Shown: positions 44,194 through 53,435, counted from the first letter of the stretch. The stretch: 64,000 nt of DNA from Liquorilactobacillus cacaonum DSM 21116 (GCF_001436735.1 NZ_AYZE01000008.1:268058-332057); one strand, 5' to 3'. Program-made: numbers and translations. The notes: generated by a model from the letters alone, not told the origin.

Positions 44194-45667
44194 CCAAATT
44201 ACCTCCTCTATATTTTTCATTCTTCAAAAACTTTTTGTAATCATCTAGGATATTAGGATACTTTTCTCTCTCAGGAACAAACTTGTTTATTTCGAATGAT
44301 TCACTAATTATTTGACGAGCAAGATAAATATTCAAAATATCACCTTTCGTAATCATTTGAACCACAATGTTCCCAATTGCCGTTGCTTCACTTGGACCTG
44401 CATATACATCAACATCACTAACCGTTGCTGTTAGTTGATTCATTAGATCGACATTTGAACCGCCACCAACAATGTTTAAACTATCAATGTGGTAACCCAA
44501 AATGTCATCAAGAATAGATAATTCACTTGCATAATATAGTGACAAATTTGAGTAAACAGCCATTGCGAGTTCTCCCGGTGTTTCAGGAACCTTCTGTTTA
44601 GTTTCACGACAATACGCTTGAAGTTCTGCTATCATATTCTCTGGATTCTGAAAACGAGCAGCATTTACATCTATGAATTGTTGGAATGGTGGTTCTCTTT
44701 TTGCCAAATCTGCTAAATCTGCAAAACTGTACTGATTACTCAACTCTTTTTTTATGTTTTGAATGATCCACAATCCCATAATGTTTTTCAAAAAGCGATA
44801 AGTCCCGTACGCTCCCCATTCATTCGTATAATTTTGTTCAAAAGCTTGTTCTCCATTTTCTGGAGTATTAAGTTCTGCACCAATCAGCGACCATGTACCA
44901 GAACTTAAATAGGCCCACCGCTGGCCCAGAGCAGGAGTACCAATAACAGCAGAAGCAGTATCATGTGTTGCTACTGTAACTACCTCAGTTTGAGGCAAAT
45001 TATATTTTTTAACCAATTTCTGACTAACATTGCCTAGAATCGTTCCAGCTTCTACTAATTTTGGAAACTGAGATTGCCTTACATTAACACTCTTCAATAA
45101 ATTATTATCGAACAGGCCCTCACGTAGACTTAGCATCTGTGTTGTTGACGCATTTGTAACTTCAGTAACTGCTTTTCCAGTTAAAATAAAACCAATATAG
45201 TCTGGAATCATCATTATTTTATCTGTTTTGGCTAATAATTCTTTATCCTCTTCAAATAATTGATAAAGTGTATTAAAATCAAGAAACTGAATTCCAGTTT
45301 TTTGATAAATATACTTTTTTGATAACGATGTTGTTAACTTCTCTATACTTTCATGCGTTCTATTATCGCGATAAGAAATCGAATCTTGTAATTTATCTCC
45401 TTTTTGATCAACCAAAACATAATCAACAGCCCATGTATCAATCCCTAAAACAACTGAATCATATCCAGCTTTTTTGATTTTACCTAATCCAATTAGGATT
45501 TCTTCTATTAATTTGTCAATATCCCAACGATCATGTCCTTTATTGTGGACAAAACCATTTTTAAACCGATGAATTTCTCTCAGACTCAATTTTTTTTCAA
45601 CTAGTTCTGCAAGCATTAGTCGACCGCTTGAAGCCCCTATATCAACAGCAACATAAGTTTTACTCAT
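44183..45667 (-). CDS. rhaB: Rhamnulokinase
   Basis: A 494-residue FGGY-family kinase. Residues 6-17 (AVDIGASSGRLM) form the phosphate 1 loop, VLGIDTWAVDYVL and ATHDTASAVIG, and LNIVGGGSNV are in line with RhaB. It phosphorylates L-rhamnulose at position 1. Overlaps rhaM; 34 bases after the permease gene. Confidence 0.95.
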   Translation of the reverse strand: MSKTYVAVDIGASSGRLMLAELVEKKLSLREIHRFKNGFVHNKGHDRWDIDKLIEEILIGLGKIKKAGYDSVVLGIDTWAVDYVLVDQKGDKLQDSISYRDNRTHESIEKLTTSLSKKYIYQKTGIQFLDFNTLYQLFEEDKELLAKTDKIMMIPDYIGFILTGKAVTEVTNASTTQMLSLREGLFDNNLLKSVNVRQSQFPKLVEAGTILGNVSQKLVKKYNLPQTEVVTVATHDTASAVIGTPALGQRWAYLSSGTWSLIGAELNTPENGEQAFEQNYTNEWGAYGTYRFLKNIMGLWIIQNIKKELSNQYSFADLADLAKREPPFQQFIDVNAARFQNPENMIAELQAYCRETKQKVPETPGELAMAVYSNLSLYYASELSILDDILGYHIDSLNIVGGGSNVDLMNQLTATVSDVDVYAGPSEATAIGNIVVQMITKGDILNIYLARQIISESFEINKFVPEREKYPNILDDYKKFLKNEKYRGGNLVDS

Positions 45668-45701
45668 AAGTCACGTCACCTTCATCCTTAACTTGAAAAT
45701 T

Positions 45702-46964
45702 TTAGTCTTGCTCATCACCATAACGTTCTTTTGTAATTTGTGATAAAGTTTTACCGCGTGTTTTAGGTGTCCATAATATCCCAACAATTAGTGATACAAG
45801 TAACAAAGCAATCATTGCAGTTCCAGCAATTTTAAATCCTAAAGTAGATAAAATAATTGGAAATACAATTGACCATATACCTGCTGTCCCACGAACAATA
45901 AAGAACATAAAACCTTGCGAACCTGCCCGATATTTAGTAGGAAACAATTCAACAGCCCATAATGCATACCATGCTTGAGCACCAATTCCAGCTGAAATTC
46001 CCCAAATGATAACAAATGCCAACAACGATGCCCAACCAAAACCAATATATGTTAGAATTACCCATGAAATCACTGCCATGCTTGCTCCTATGAAGAAGAA
46101 TGATCGATGATTAACTTTATCTCCTAAAAGTGCAAATCCGAAATATCCAGCAAGTGCTGTGAAAATCCATAATACTGCTTGTAACATATTTGCTTGTGTA
46201 TTATTCAAACCACCAACCGTTTCATATACGAACGGCATAAAAAATCCCATTGCACCCGCAACTAAGTTCCAAAATACGTAAACTCCACATAAGAATAGAA
46301 TACTTTTAACTGATATCATATTGACAAAAAGATCACGATAAGGATGATTCTCAACTGTAGATTCCAAATCCTTTTTCTTTTGATCGATCCAATCCTGTGA
46401 TTCTGGTAATTTTTTTTGTAAATTCCATGCAATAAAAGCTACTACTGTCAAGAATGCAAAAAGTAATCTACTCCCCAGCAAGCCCAGTGGAGCCAATAAA
46501 GTACCTGATACAAAAATGATTATTGGTCCCATTGACCATGCAAATTGTGAGATACCGATATTATGGGCCCGATTAGTGTCACCTGAAGTCTCTCCAATAT
46601 AAGTCCATGAGGCAGGAACTCCCGCACCAACTGCAATCCCTGTTACTAAAAACCCTAATAAAAGCATCGGGAAATTAACTGAAAAAACAACTATTAGTGT
46701 TCCTAACATATAAATCAACATATCGTACGTATAAATCATCTTTCGTCCATATTTGTCTGAAAGTCTTCCACCAATAATTGCACCTAACGCTGACCCAAAT
46801 GCATTAGCACTTAGGGCTCCCAACAATCCAACATCAAAATCAGATAATCCAAAAGATTTTTGCCATAATGTTAAACCTGATGCACCTGCTACAATTGAGC
46901 CAGAATCCAGAAAATTGGTTAACGATACAGCCCAAGTTGACCCATTTGAACTTTCTTTTGCCAT
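45702..46964 (-). CDS. MFS sugar:H+ symporter, probable rhamnose permease
   Basis: A 420-residue, 12-segment MFS sugar transporter. The loop GGRLSDKYGRKMIYTYD is the MFS motif, and ELFPTKYRAGSQGFMFF the sugar-porter PESPR-like region. As the first gene of the rhaBMAD operon it is the likely L-rhamnose uptake system. ATG at 46964 follows AAGGGGTGG. Controlled by the cre-bearing promoter at 47013-47041. Confidence 0.85.
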   Translation of the reverse strand: MAKESSNGSTWAVSLTNFLDSGSIVAGASGLTLWQKSFGLSDFDVGLLGALSANAFGSALGAIIGGRLSDKYGRKMIYTYDMLIYMLGTLIVVFSVNFPMLLLGFLVTGIAVGAGVPASWTYIGETSGDTNRAHNIGISQFAWSMGPIIIFVSGTLLAPLGLLGSRLLFAFLTVVAFIAWNLQKKLPESQDWIDQKKKDLESTVENHPYRDLFVNMISVKSILFLCGVYVFWNLVAGAMGFFMPFVYETVGGLNNTQANMLQAVLWIFTALAGYFGFALLGDKVNHRSFFFIGASMAVISWVILTYIGFGWASLLAFVIIWGISAGIGAQAWYALWAVELFPTKYRAGSQGFMFFIVRGTAGIWSIVFPIILSTLGFKIAGTAMIALLLVSLIVGILWTPKTRGKTLSQITKERYGDEQD

Positions 46965-46998
46965 GCTGCCACCCCTTGTCATTTTTAGGATATCCATT

Positions 46999-47060
46999 TT
47001 GTATACAAGTAGATTACACCATTTTATGTATGCGCTTTCAATATCAAAAAGACAGTCTTT
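46999..47060 (-). promoter_or_regulatory. Operator-like palindromes around the rha promoter
   Basis: TTGTATACAA (46999-47008) lies near the transcript start and AAAGACAGTCTTT (47048-47060), a perfect 13-base palindrome, lies just upstream of the -35 box. The upstream one is placed like an activator site. Confidence 0.4.
47013..47041 (-). promoter_or_regulatory. Promoter of the rha operon with cre site
   Basis: On the minus strand TTGAAA (47041-47036) and TGTAAT (47018-47013), spacer 17. A perfect cre match TGAAAGCGCATACA (47040-47027) overlaps the -35 and spacer, so CcpA would block RNA polymerase when glucose is present. Confidence 0.7.
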
Positions 47061-47210
47061 ATATGTCATATATACATAATTAAAACTCGAAAAATAATAT
47101 AAAATAGCGGCTTTTAACAAGATCCTTTTTTGGTCATATTCCAGCAAAAGTTTCCTCTCAAAAAATCCAAGCAAAACTATATTTTGAGCTAGCTCTCCTT
47201 AATTTTCCGT

Positions 47211-47260
47211 GAAAAAAAAGTTCTACTGTTAACTGATTTTCATCAATTAATAGCAGAACT
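47211..47260 (-). terminator. Terminator of the alcohol dehydrogenase gene
   Basis: AGTTCTGCTATTAA / TTAACAGTAGAACT on the minus strand, few mismatches, then eight T. Confidence 0.85.
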
Positions 47261-47323
47261 AATCATTAAATTTTTTATATTTACATAAATTTTCTTGAAT
47301 CATGAGTAACATAACTTCATTAA

Positions 47324-48442
47324 TTATTCTGGTTGGTACTCCTCATCAATAACCAAAACAGGTTTAATTGTCTTTCCCGTAACTGAGTCATTGTTTGCCT
47401 GATTAATATCCGCAAATTTATAGAATTTTTCGGTCTTATCAAAATCAAACATTCCTAATTTATAAAATTCAATCAACCGTGGAACATCAATTTGTGGAAT
47501 TGAATCACCCATATTGACACCAACAACTTTACGATCAGAAGTGCACAAATCATTCCATGAACTCATTGTTATATTATTTGCAGTTACAGCAATCAAAGCT
47601 GCTGTCCCACCTTGTGCTAGCGCATTAATTGCTTGTAGCATAACAGACTCAATTCCTGTTGTGTCAACAGTAAAGTCCACCCCGTAACCATTCGTTAATT
47701 TTTGAATAGCTGCGACTGGGTCTTCCTCCTTACTATTGATTGCCTGAGTTGCACCAAGTTCTCTGGCTAATTTAAGCCTTTCTGGTACAACATCTACCGC
47801 AATCACTTTTGTGCATCCTGAAATTTTACCTGCCATCATTGCTGCTAAGCCAACTGCACCAGTACCAAAAACAGCAATTGTTTGCCCTGGCCTTGGCTTC
47901 AAAGTATTAAAAACAGTACCACTACCAGTTACATAACCGCAACCCAAAGGCCCAAGTTTACGCAAATCAAGTTCTTGGTCAACCTTAACAGCATTACGTT
48001 GATTTACAACCGTATGTGTTGTAAAAGATGACTGGTTAAACATATCACTGATATGCTTGCCATCTTCAAGAAAGTGATCAGTTCCATTTGCGCGTACTCC
48101 GCTCAAATTATATTTGGCATAGCTTCGACACTGTGTCGGTATTCCTTTCAAACAATTGTCACATGTGCCATCAGAATAAAACGACAAAACTACATGATCA
48201 CCAACTGCAAAATCTTGTACTTGCGAACCGACCTTCTCGACAATTCCAGCACCTTCATGTCCTAAAATTACTGGATAACCTAAGGAAGCATCGCCTTTAC
48301 GAATAGCTTCATCTGAATGACAAATCCCACTTGCAACTACCTTAATTTGTAAATCTGTTGGTCCCATATCTGCCAGCTCAATATTATTGTTGATTACAAA
48401 TGGATCACCAATCTTATCAACTACTGCTGCACTGATTTTCAT
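47324..48442 (-). CDS. Zinc-dependent alcohol dehydrogenase, NAD(P)-linked
   Basis: A 372-residue class III-like medium-chain dehydrogenase, closest in pattern to aryl/benzyl alcohol dehydrogenases. Catalytic zinc ligands Cys 41 and His 62/Glu 63 (ICHSDE, GHEGAG) are present, and the coenzyme site is VFGTGAVGLAAM. The structural-zinc loop has Cys 94, Cys 97 and Cys 105, but the expected first Cys is Asp 91. The gene is next to the rhamnose operon, where lactaldehyde arises, but rhamnose-derived lactaldehyde reduction is only a possibility. Promoter with a near-cre site lies upstream. Confidence 0.86.
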   Translation of the reverse strand: MKISAAVVDKIGDPFVINNNIELADMGPTDLQIKVVASGICHSDEAIRKGDASLGYPVILGHEGAGIVEKVGSQVQDFAVGDHVVLSFYSDGTCDNCLKGIPTQCRSYAKYNLSGVRANGTDHFLEDGKHISDMFNQSSFTTHTVVNQRNAVKVDQELDLRKLGPLGCGYVTGSGTVFNTLKPRPGQTIAVFGTGAVGLAAMMAGKISGCTKVIAVDVVPERLKLARELGATQAINSKEEDPVAAIQKLTNGYGVDFTVDTTGIESVMLQAINALAQGGTAALIAVTANNITMSSWNDLCTSDRKVVGVNMGDSIPQIDVPRLIEFYKLGMFDFDKTEKFYKFADINQANNDSVTGKTIKPVLVIDEEYQPE

Positions 48443-48503
48443 GACATGTATTCCTCCTTGAATTAGTGAATTATTTAACTAGTTAGCTTCATTATATTTA
48501 TAA

Positions 48504-48517
48504 TAAAAGCGTTTTCA
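48504..48517 (-). promoter_or_regulatory. cre-like site in the alcohol dehydrogenase promoter
   Basis: TGAAAACGCTTTTA (minus strand) fits the cre consensus at 13 of 14 positions. It lies in the spacer of TTGTCA-N16-TATAAA. Confidence 0.5.
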
Positions 48518-48669
48518 ATGACAAATTAACATCTGTTAAATAACAAATTTACATATTGTAAATCACTAAACTTCAAAATAATGCTGAAAATGCAATGTTT
48601 AATCTAGATACTAACTTAATATAAATAATTATTAAAAATTAGTTATTTGTATCACAAAAGCAACAAGAT

Positions 48670-48882
48670 CTAATTTTTTCTCTTAACAAATATCAAGATA
48701 ACTAACTGTATCACTAATACAATTATAAAAAAGACTGCTAGAACACTCAAAGAAACTAACCTTGTCTTTGGTGTTTGGACTGTACCTGAACCATCAATCC
48801 TTCTCGTCAACAAAATAAAACTCAGCACACCAAAAATTAGTAACCAAACTAAGTTACTCAACCACCACAGTTTCAATTTCAT
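48670..48882 (-). CDS. DUF3923-like small membrane protein
   Basis: A 70-residue protein with two membrane segments (residues 6-24 and 45-66) and the connecting RRIDGSGTVQTPKTRLVSLS, which matches the DUF3923 pattern (IDGSGxVQTP). It starts directly after the XRE regulator gene (8-base gap) and is likely co-transcribed. Confidence 0.75.
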   Translation of the reverse strand: MKLKLWWLSNLVWLLIFGVLSFILLTRRIDGSGTVQTPKTRLVSLSVLAVFFIIVLVIQLVILIFVKRKN

Positions 48883-48890
48883 ATCGCTAA

Positions 48891-49439
48891 CTACTCCTTT
48901 TTTTGGTAGTAGTATGTACTAAACAATTGCCATAATAGAATTAGACTGCTTATAAAAGTTGTAGTTTGAAAACTAAAATCATTTAAAATATCATTAATAA
49001 ATGTACAACTTAAGAATACAGTTAGACTACATATCTGCATTAAAATCTGTATTTTACTATCTGCGAACTTAGTTAAAAAAACTAGTATGACACTCAAAAA
49101 GATTAATCCGTCCATTACTAACAATGCCCGTGAATTTGAAGATATAGTCAATCTGCTAGTGATTACTGTTACTAATAACAGTAACGGATAAAGCGAAGTT
49201 ATAGTAAAATTACTTTTTTCAACCTTTGCTTTCTCTCCTCCACTAATCAGTTCATCCGTTGTAGTTCCATAAACATTCGCCAATTTTTTTATCAGTATAA
49301 CATCTGGTAAATGTCTCCCAGTTTCCCAATTAGAGACTGCCTGCCGTGAAACATGTAATTTTTTGGCAACAACAGCTTGAGTGAGCCCATTTTCTTGTCG
49401 CTTATGCTTTAAGAGTTCTGATATCTTAGCTACAACCAT
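48891..49439 (-). CDS. XRE-family regulator with membrane domain
   Basis: A 182-residue protein. Residues 5-62 form a helix-turn-helix of the XRE type (GLTQAVVAKKLHVSRQAVSNWETGRHLPDV, in part); the C-terminal half has about four membrane segments. This layout suits a membrane-bound repressor or sensor. Paired with a small membrane protein. ATG at 49439 follows GAGGAG. A palindrome in the promoter (49484-49498) is a likely operator. Confidence 0.85.
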   Translation of the reverse strand: MVVAKISELLKHKRQENGLTQAVVAKKLHVSRQAVSNWETGRHLPDVILIKKLANVYGTTTDELISGGEKAKVEKSNFTITSLYPLLLLVTVITSRLTISSNSRALLVMDGLIFLSVILVFLTKFADSKIQILMQICSLTVFLSCTFINDILNDFSFQTTTFISSLILLWQLFSTYYYQKKE

Positions 49440-49470
49440 ACATACTCCTCCTCAAAATTAACGTGTCTCT

Positions 49471-49500
49471 ATTATAGTAGCAAGACAGACATCCTGTCAT
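49471..49500 (-). promoter_or_regulatory. Promoter and operator of the XRE gene
   Basis: On the minus strand ATGACA (49500-49495), 18-base spacer, TATAAT (49476-49471). GACAG-GATGT-CTGTC at 49484-49498 overlaps the spacer. Confidence 0.5.
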
Positions 49501-49513
49501 CGCTGTTATACTC

Positions 49514-50098
49514 TTATTTCTTGTCTATAATTAAGACTTCCTTTTTATCAACAATCTTGTTATTCTCATCGAAGCTTATTTTCAACACATACGGGGTAAA
49601 ACACTGTAACCTGATAAAATCTGAATATCCAAATTCATTATCGAAATGATTAAGCATAGCACTTAAGGCCGCTCCATGAGTTGAAAATAATATTGTTTCT
49701 ACTTGATGCTGTTCAAGAATCTTACTAAGTACCTTCATATTTCTTTGCTGTAAACTATTCATTGATTCGCCGTTTTTTTCATGGAAATCAAAATTTTCCC
49801 ATCTTTTTTTAAGTAGCAAATCCCCATTTTCACCAATATCGCCCCGAACTCTTTCTTTTAAGCGTTCGTCTATGTGTACTTTAAGTTTTTTTTCAAAAAC
49901 TAGTGGTTCAATTGTCTGTAAGGTTCTCTTGTAGGGACTTGAGATACAAAAATCAAAAGAGATATCCTTAAGCACATCAAGTACCGCTAAAGAATCATCT
50001 CTTCCGACTTGAGTTAATGGCATCGTTGCATCATCTGCCCAAGAATAATCAGGCAATGCATGACGAACAAAATAGATATTCGTTGTATTCGTTAGCAT
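49514..50098 (-). CDS. Histidine phosphatase family protein
   Basis: A 194-residue phosphoglycerate-mutase-like phosphatase. The catalytic RH dyad is RHALPDY at 12-13 and the second His is in STHGAAL; the first motif has Ala in place of Gly (RHA rather than RHG). Substrate unknown. It is the last gene of the non-flagellar block and lies upstream of the flgL terminator. Confidence 0.82.
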   Translation of the reverse strand: MLTNTTNIYFVRHALPDYSWADDATMPLTQVGRDDSLAVLDVLKDISFDFCISSPYKRTLQTIEPLVFEKKLKVHIDERLKERVRGDIGENGDLLLKKRWENFDFHEKNGESMNSLQQRNMKVLSKILEQHQVETILFSTHGAALSAMLNHFDNEFGYSDFIRLQCFTPYVLKISFDENNKIVDKKEVLIIDKK

Positions 50099-50174
50099 AT
50101 AATTCTCCTTTGTAAAAGCTAATATTTGGAAAGTATATGCTGAAAATAAGTTATATGCAACATTTTCTCATATA

Positions 50175-50203
50175 CAAAAAAGCCAGAGTTTCAACTCTGA
50201 CCA
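50175..50203 (-). terminator. Terminator of the flgM-flgL operon
   Basis: On the minus strand GTCAGAGTT / AACTCTGGC with a two-base loop, followed by six T. Confidence 0.85.
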
Positions 50204-50229
50204 TGGCATATATATTGGTTATTCGAGTA

Positions 50230-51153
50230 CTACTTCATATAATCCATGACAGATGTCTGCATCACTTTTGTTCCCATTGCAAGAGTTGCTTGGTATGTCG
50301 CCATCTGGCTAGTATACTCCACATACTTTGAAGCAACGTCTACATCTTGCTTATTCGATAAACTATCTGTCAAGTTAGTATTCTCTGTCTCGTTACGTGA
50401 TTGCGCAGATGTTAGTTGATTTTCAAGTGATCCTAACTTTGACCTGACATTAACAAAGTTTTGCCGATATCCTTCAAACTTAGACATTATATCATCTGAG
50501 AGTGAAGTAGTATCACCCTTATTTAATGCCGTCACTAAATCATTAAAAAAAGTTCCCAAATTCTGTGGATCTGTTGATGTTCCAGTTTCATCTAGAAACT
50601 GACTTCCATCGGTTACTAAATTCACAGTCGTTCCTTTAGATATTTCACGACTCAAGTTATCATCTGTCCCACTATACTTAATCCCTGTAATATCACCATT
50701 TTCATCTTTTTCAACTGAAAATGGTTGAGTCGTTGTATTTTGTCCTGCAAAGACATATTTACCACCATAATTTGTATTTAAGGAGTCCACAATGCTCTCA
50801 ATATTTTGCTGAATTTCATTTTTATTTGCTTCGAACTCTTCACTATCAGAAGTGCCATTTGCAGAAGATTGAATTAATGTTTTAATTCTTAACATTGCAG
50901 TATTAACATCTCCCAAAGCCGAGTCTTGTGTTTGAGTCCATGTTAACGAATCTGAGATAGTTGTCGAATCACTTTCATTTTGTGAGATCAAATCTTTTAA
51001 ATTCATTATTTGAGAAGCAGCAAGTGGATCATCCGAGGACTTATTAACTTGCTTAGAACTTGACAATTGACTCATTGTCTTTTGCACATTGTTAGAATTA
51101 ACAGAAAGGTTAGATAAAAAGTCACTATATACCATGCTGCTAGAAATCCTCAT
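50230..51153 (-). CDS. flgL: Flagellar hook-filament junction protein FlgL
   Basis: A 307-residue flagellin-like protein. N-terminal MRISSSMVYSDFLSNL and C-terminal TYQATLAMGTKVMQTSVMDY are characteristic. It joins FlgK to the filament. ATG at 51153 lies nine to ten bases after GGAG and five after the flgK stop. Confidence 0.9.
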   Translation of the reverse strand: MRISSSMVYSDFLSNLSVNSNNVQKTMSQLSSSKQVNKSSDDPLAASQIMNLKDLISQNESDSTTISDSLTWTQTQDSALGDVNTAMLRIKTLIQSSANGTSDSEEFEANKNEIQQNIESIVDSLNTNYGGKYVFAGQNTTTQPFSVEKDENGDITGIKYSGTDDNLSREISKGTTVNLVTDGSQFLDETGTSTDPQNLGTFFNDLVTALNKGDTTSLSDDIMSKFEGYRQNFVNVRSKLGSLENQLTSAQSRNETENTNLTDSLSNKQDVDVASKYVEYTSQMATYQATLAMGTKVMQTSVMDYMK

Positions 51154-51158
51154 ATTGC

Positions 51159-52673
51159 TCACACTCCAGTATTATTGATTAAAGTATCCAACATCTCAGA
51201 AACAACTGACAATAGGCGTGTATTTGCCTGGAACCCCTGCTGATACTTAATAATGTTAGACATTTCTTCATTTAAAGATACCCCCGAAACTGAAGAATCC
51301 TTCTCTTCAAGTTGCGTTAATACACTTTGTTGTGCAGTTGCAGTGTTATCAGCTGCCTGTTTAGAAATACCATTCTTGGTAACAGTATTATTGAATTCAT
51401 CTGCAAAAGTCGAGCCTGTTTGACTGTTAGTAAAACTCATTGAATCGCTGTTATAGATAGCAAGTTCTGTATCAGAAATAGGAAAATCAAGTTTTGTACC
51501 TGTCAATGCCACAATAGCAGCTGCCTTAGTCCCATCTCCAGAAGCAGTAGTCTTACCTGCACTAATTCCTGTAGAATTAGCACTAATATCGGAGCTAACT
51601 GCAATATTTGCCGCATAATTGTCTTCATCTGTTCCAAGAGTAAAGAATCCTGATGTACTTGAAGAACCATTCGTATATACCATGTTAGTTGTCTTAGCAA
51701 TTGTCTCTGCAAAATCATTTAAATCTTGCAGTCGATCTTGCGTTTCCCCAATCGCCGCTTGCAACCCACTGATAGTTCCCGAAGAAATATTAAGTTTTTG
51801 GTAATCACTGGATTCTGCAGAGCTCGAAAGGACAACTGTTCCCACTGGATACTGAGTACCTGTTGTACTCACATTACTGGTATCTCCACCAACCGATAAT
51901 GTTGAACCATTTGAATTACTTGTAGTAACAACGCTAAGAGTCGACATACTTGTACTTGTTAGTACATCTTGACCGTCAAGTTGAACGAAAGCACGCCCAT
52001 AATTATCCGTTGTAGTGGTTATATTAGCCAAACCTGATAAATCTTTCAAGACAGAATCTCTTGTATCCAGTAAATCATTAGGTGTTTCTCCTCTACTGGA
52101 CATGTTATAGATTTGATCATTCAAATTCTGTAACTGCTCAACTTTATTGTTGAAATCCAGTACATTCTTATTAACATTTTCTACCGTACTACTTGTCAAA
52201 TTGTTAATATCATTTGCCATACTATTTAATGTATCAGTGAAGGTACTAGCATTCTCTGCTACCAAGGTTTTAGCAGTATCTAACTCAGGATTATTCGAAA
52301 GCTCTGTCCAACTGCTTGTCAAAGTTGATAGTTGTGTCAAAAGACCATTATCAGAAGGCTCATTAAAAATATTCTCTAAGTCACCTAAGACATCTGACTT
52401 TTCTGTTGCATATTGATAATTAGAATTGGCAGCTTGAATTTGTGTACGTACAAAATCATCAACAATTCTTTCAACACCTGCTGATTTTACACCTGTACCA
52501 AGCGTTCCCACCCCAGGTACTGTATACGCACTATTTGTCTCTAAATTGACAGTTTGCCTAGAATATCCATCTGTATTTGTATTCGCGATATTGTGACTGC
52601 TAGTCTGTAGTGCAACTTGATTTGCACTCAATCCGCTCGTTGCAGTATTTAATGTTCCAAATAATCCTACCAT
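51159..52673 (-). CDS. flgK: Flagellar hook-associated protein FlgK
   Basis: A 504-residue junction protein. The N-terminus GLFGTLNTATSGLSANQVALQTSSHNIANTNTDGYSRQ, cited in part, and the C-terminal KYQQGFQANTRLLSVVSEML define it. The centre is Ser/Thr-rich and variable. It follows flgN by 15 bases. Confidence 0.94.
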   Translation of the reverse strand: MVGLFGTLNTATSGLSANQVALQTSSHNIANTNTDGYSRQTVNLETNSAYTVPGVGTLGTGVKSAGVERIVDDFVRTQIQAANSNYQYATEKSDVLGDLENIFNEPSDNGLLTQLSTLTSSWTELSNNPELDTAKTLVAENASTFTDTLNSMANDINNLTSSTVENVNKNVLDFNNKVEQLQNLNDQIYNMSSRGETPNDLLDTRDSVLKDLSGLANITTTTDNYGRAFVQLDGQDVLTSTSMSTLSVVTTSNSNGSTLSVGGDTSNVSTTGTQYPVGTVVLSSSAESSDYQKLNISSGTISGLQAAIGETQDRLQDLNDFAETIAKTTNMVYTNGSSSTSGFFTLGTDEDNYAANIAVSSDISANSTGISAGKTTASGDGTKAAAIVALTGTKLDFPISDTELAIYNSDSMSFTNSQTGSTFADEFNNTVTKNGISKQAADNTATAQQSVLTQLEEKDSSVSGVSLNEEMSNIIKYQQGFQANTRLLSVVSEMLDTLINNTGV

Positions 52674-52688
52674 ATCTATTACCTCTCA

Positions 52689-53048
52689 TTATATCTCTTC
52701 ATCAACAAAATTAGTCCTTGGCTGTGCATATATTTGAGCACCCTTTGAGTATGTACCAGTAGGACTACTAAGATTCTTCTTAATAGCCTCCATCAGCATA
52801 GTTTGATAGCCAATTGCTTGTTTCGTAAGCAAAAGATTCTCTTCTTGCTGCGTTTTAATCTTAGTGATTAATTCGCGTGTCTTCTCCGAAATTTCTCCCT
52901 GATATTCTTCTATAACTTTTACAAAGCTTTCTTTTTTTGACAGCAGACTTGTAAGACTTTCTCCATCATCTTTGATTAGATAGTCTTTTTCCTTCTTTAA
53001 TAACTTAACAAAGCTTTCTAAATGCCACTCGAATTCTTTTATCTGCAT
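52689..53048 (-). CDS. flgN: FlgN-family flagellar export chaperone
   Basis: A 119-residue mostly helical protein with the FlgN pattern: KLLKKEKDYLIKDDGESLTSLLSKKE and LTKQAIGYQTMLMEAI. It delivers FlgK and FlgL to the export gate. It starts one base after flgM, in the usual order flgM-flgN-flgK-flgL. Confidence 0.85.
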   Translation of the reverse strand: MQIKEFEWHLESFVKLLKKEKDYLIKDDGESLTSLLSKKESFVKVIEEYQGEISEKTRELITKIKTQQEENLLLTKQAIGYQTMLMEAIKKNLSSPTGTYSKGAQIYAQPRTNFVDEEI

Positions 53049-53049
53049 A

Positions 53050-53361
53050 CTAGTCTCCCTTTTGTATATCCACCTGTGCCATCATTCGCTTAGCAATATC
53101 CTCCGCCGAAATCTTATAGTTTCCACTGTTAATTGCGTTCTTAAGACTTGCCACCTTTTTCAAGTCAACTTCAGGTTCGACTTGAGCTCCTTGTAATATC
53201 TTTTGTGCTCGTTCCGACAATTCAACACTTGTCGATTCTTCAGCTGAATTACTAGTAGTTTGATTTTGTTTTGTGCTTATCTGCGTATTTTTTGTAAACT
53301 TAGCAGCCTGTTCTCCATATATATTAGTTCCCTGATAGCCTTCTATCTTCAAAATACCCAA
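53050..53361 (-). CDS. flgM: Anti-sigma-28 factor FlgM
   Basis: A 103-residue protein. The C-terminal half carries the sigma-binding helices (SVELSERAQKILQGAQ, VASLKNAINSGNYKISAEDIAKRMM), typical of FlgM. It restrains the flagellar sigma factor until hook completion. First gene of its operon; the sigma-28 promoter at 53393-53418 implies autoregulation. Confidence 0.9.
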   Translation of the reverse strand: MGILKIEGYQGTNIYGEQAAKFTKNTQISTKQNQTTSNSAEESTSVELSERAQKILQGAQVEPEVDLKKVASLKNAINSGNYKISAEDIAKRMMAQVDIQKGD

Positions 53362-53392
53362 CTCCTTTCCCCAAAAAATATCATATATTTAG

Positions 53393-53418
53393 TATCGGCA
53401 CAAACAAAAAAAGTTAAA
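53393..53418 (-). promoter_or_regulatory. Sigma-28 promoter of the flgM operon
   Basis: On the minus strand TTTA (53418-53415) or TTAA (53417-53414), a 14- to 15-base spacer, then GCCGATAC (53399-53392). The -35 is weaker than for flagellin and lies in the 3' arm of the fliY terminator. Confidence 0.6.
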
Positions 53419-53435
53419 CCACTTTCGTTTAACTT
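53406..53435 (-). terminator. Terminator of the fliM-fliY end of the chemotaxis operon
   Basis: AAGTTAAAC / GTTTAACTT, a perfect nine-base stem with a seven-base loop, then five to seven T on the minus strand. Confidence 0.8.
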
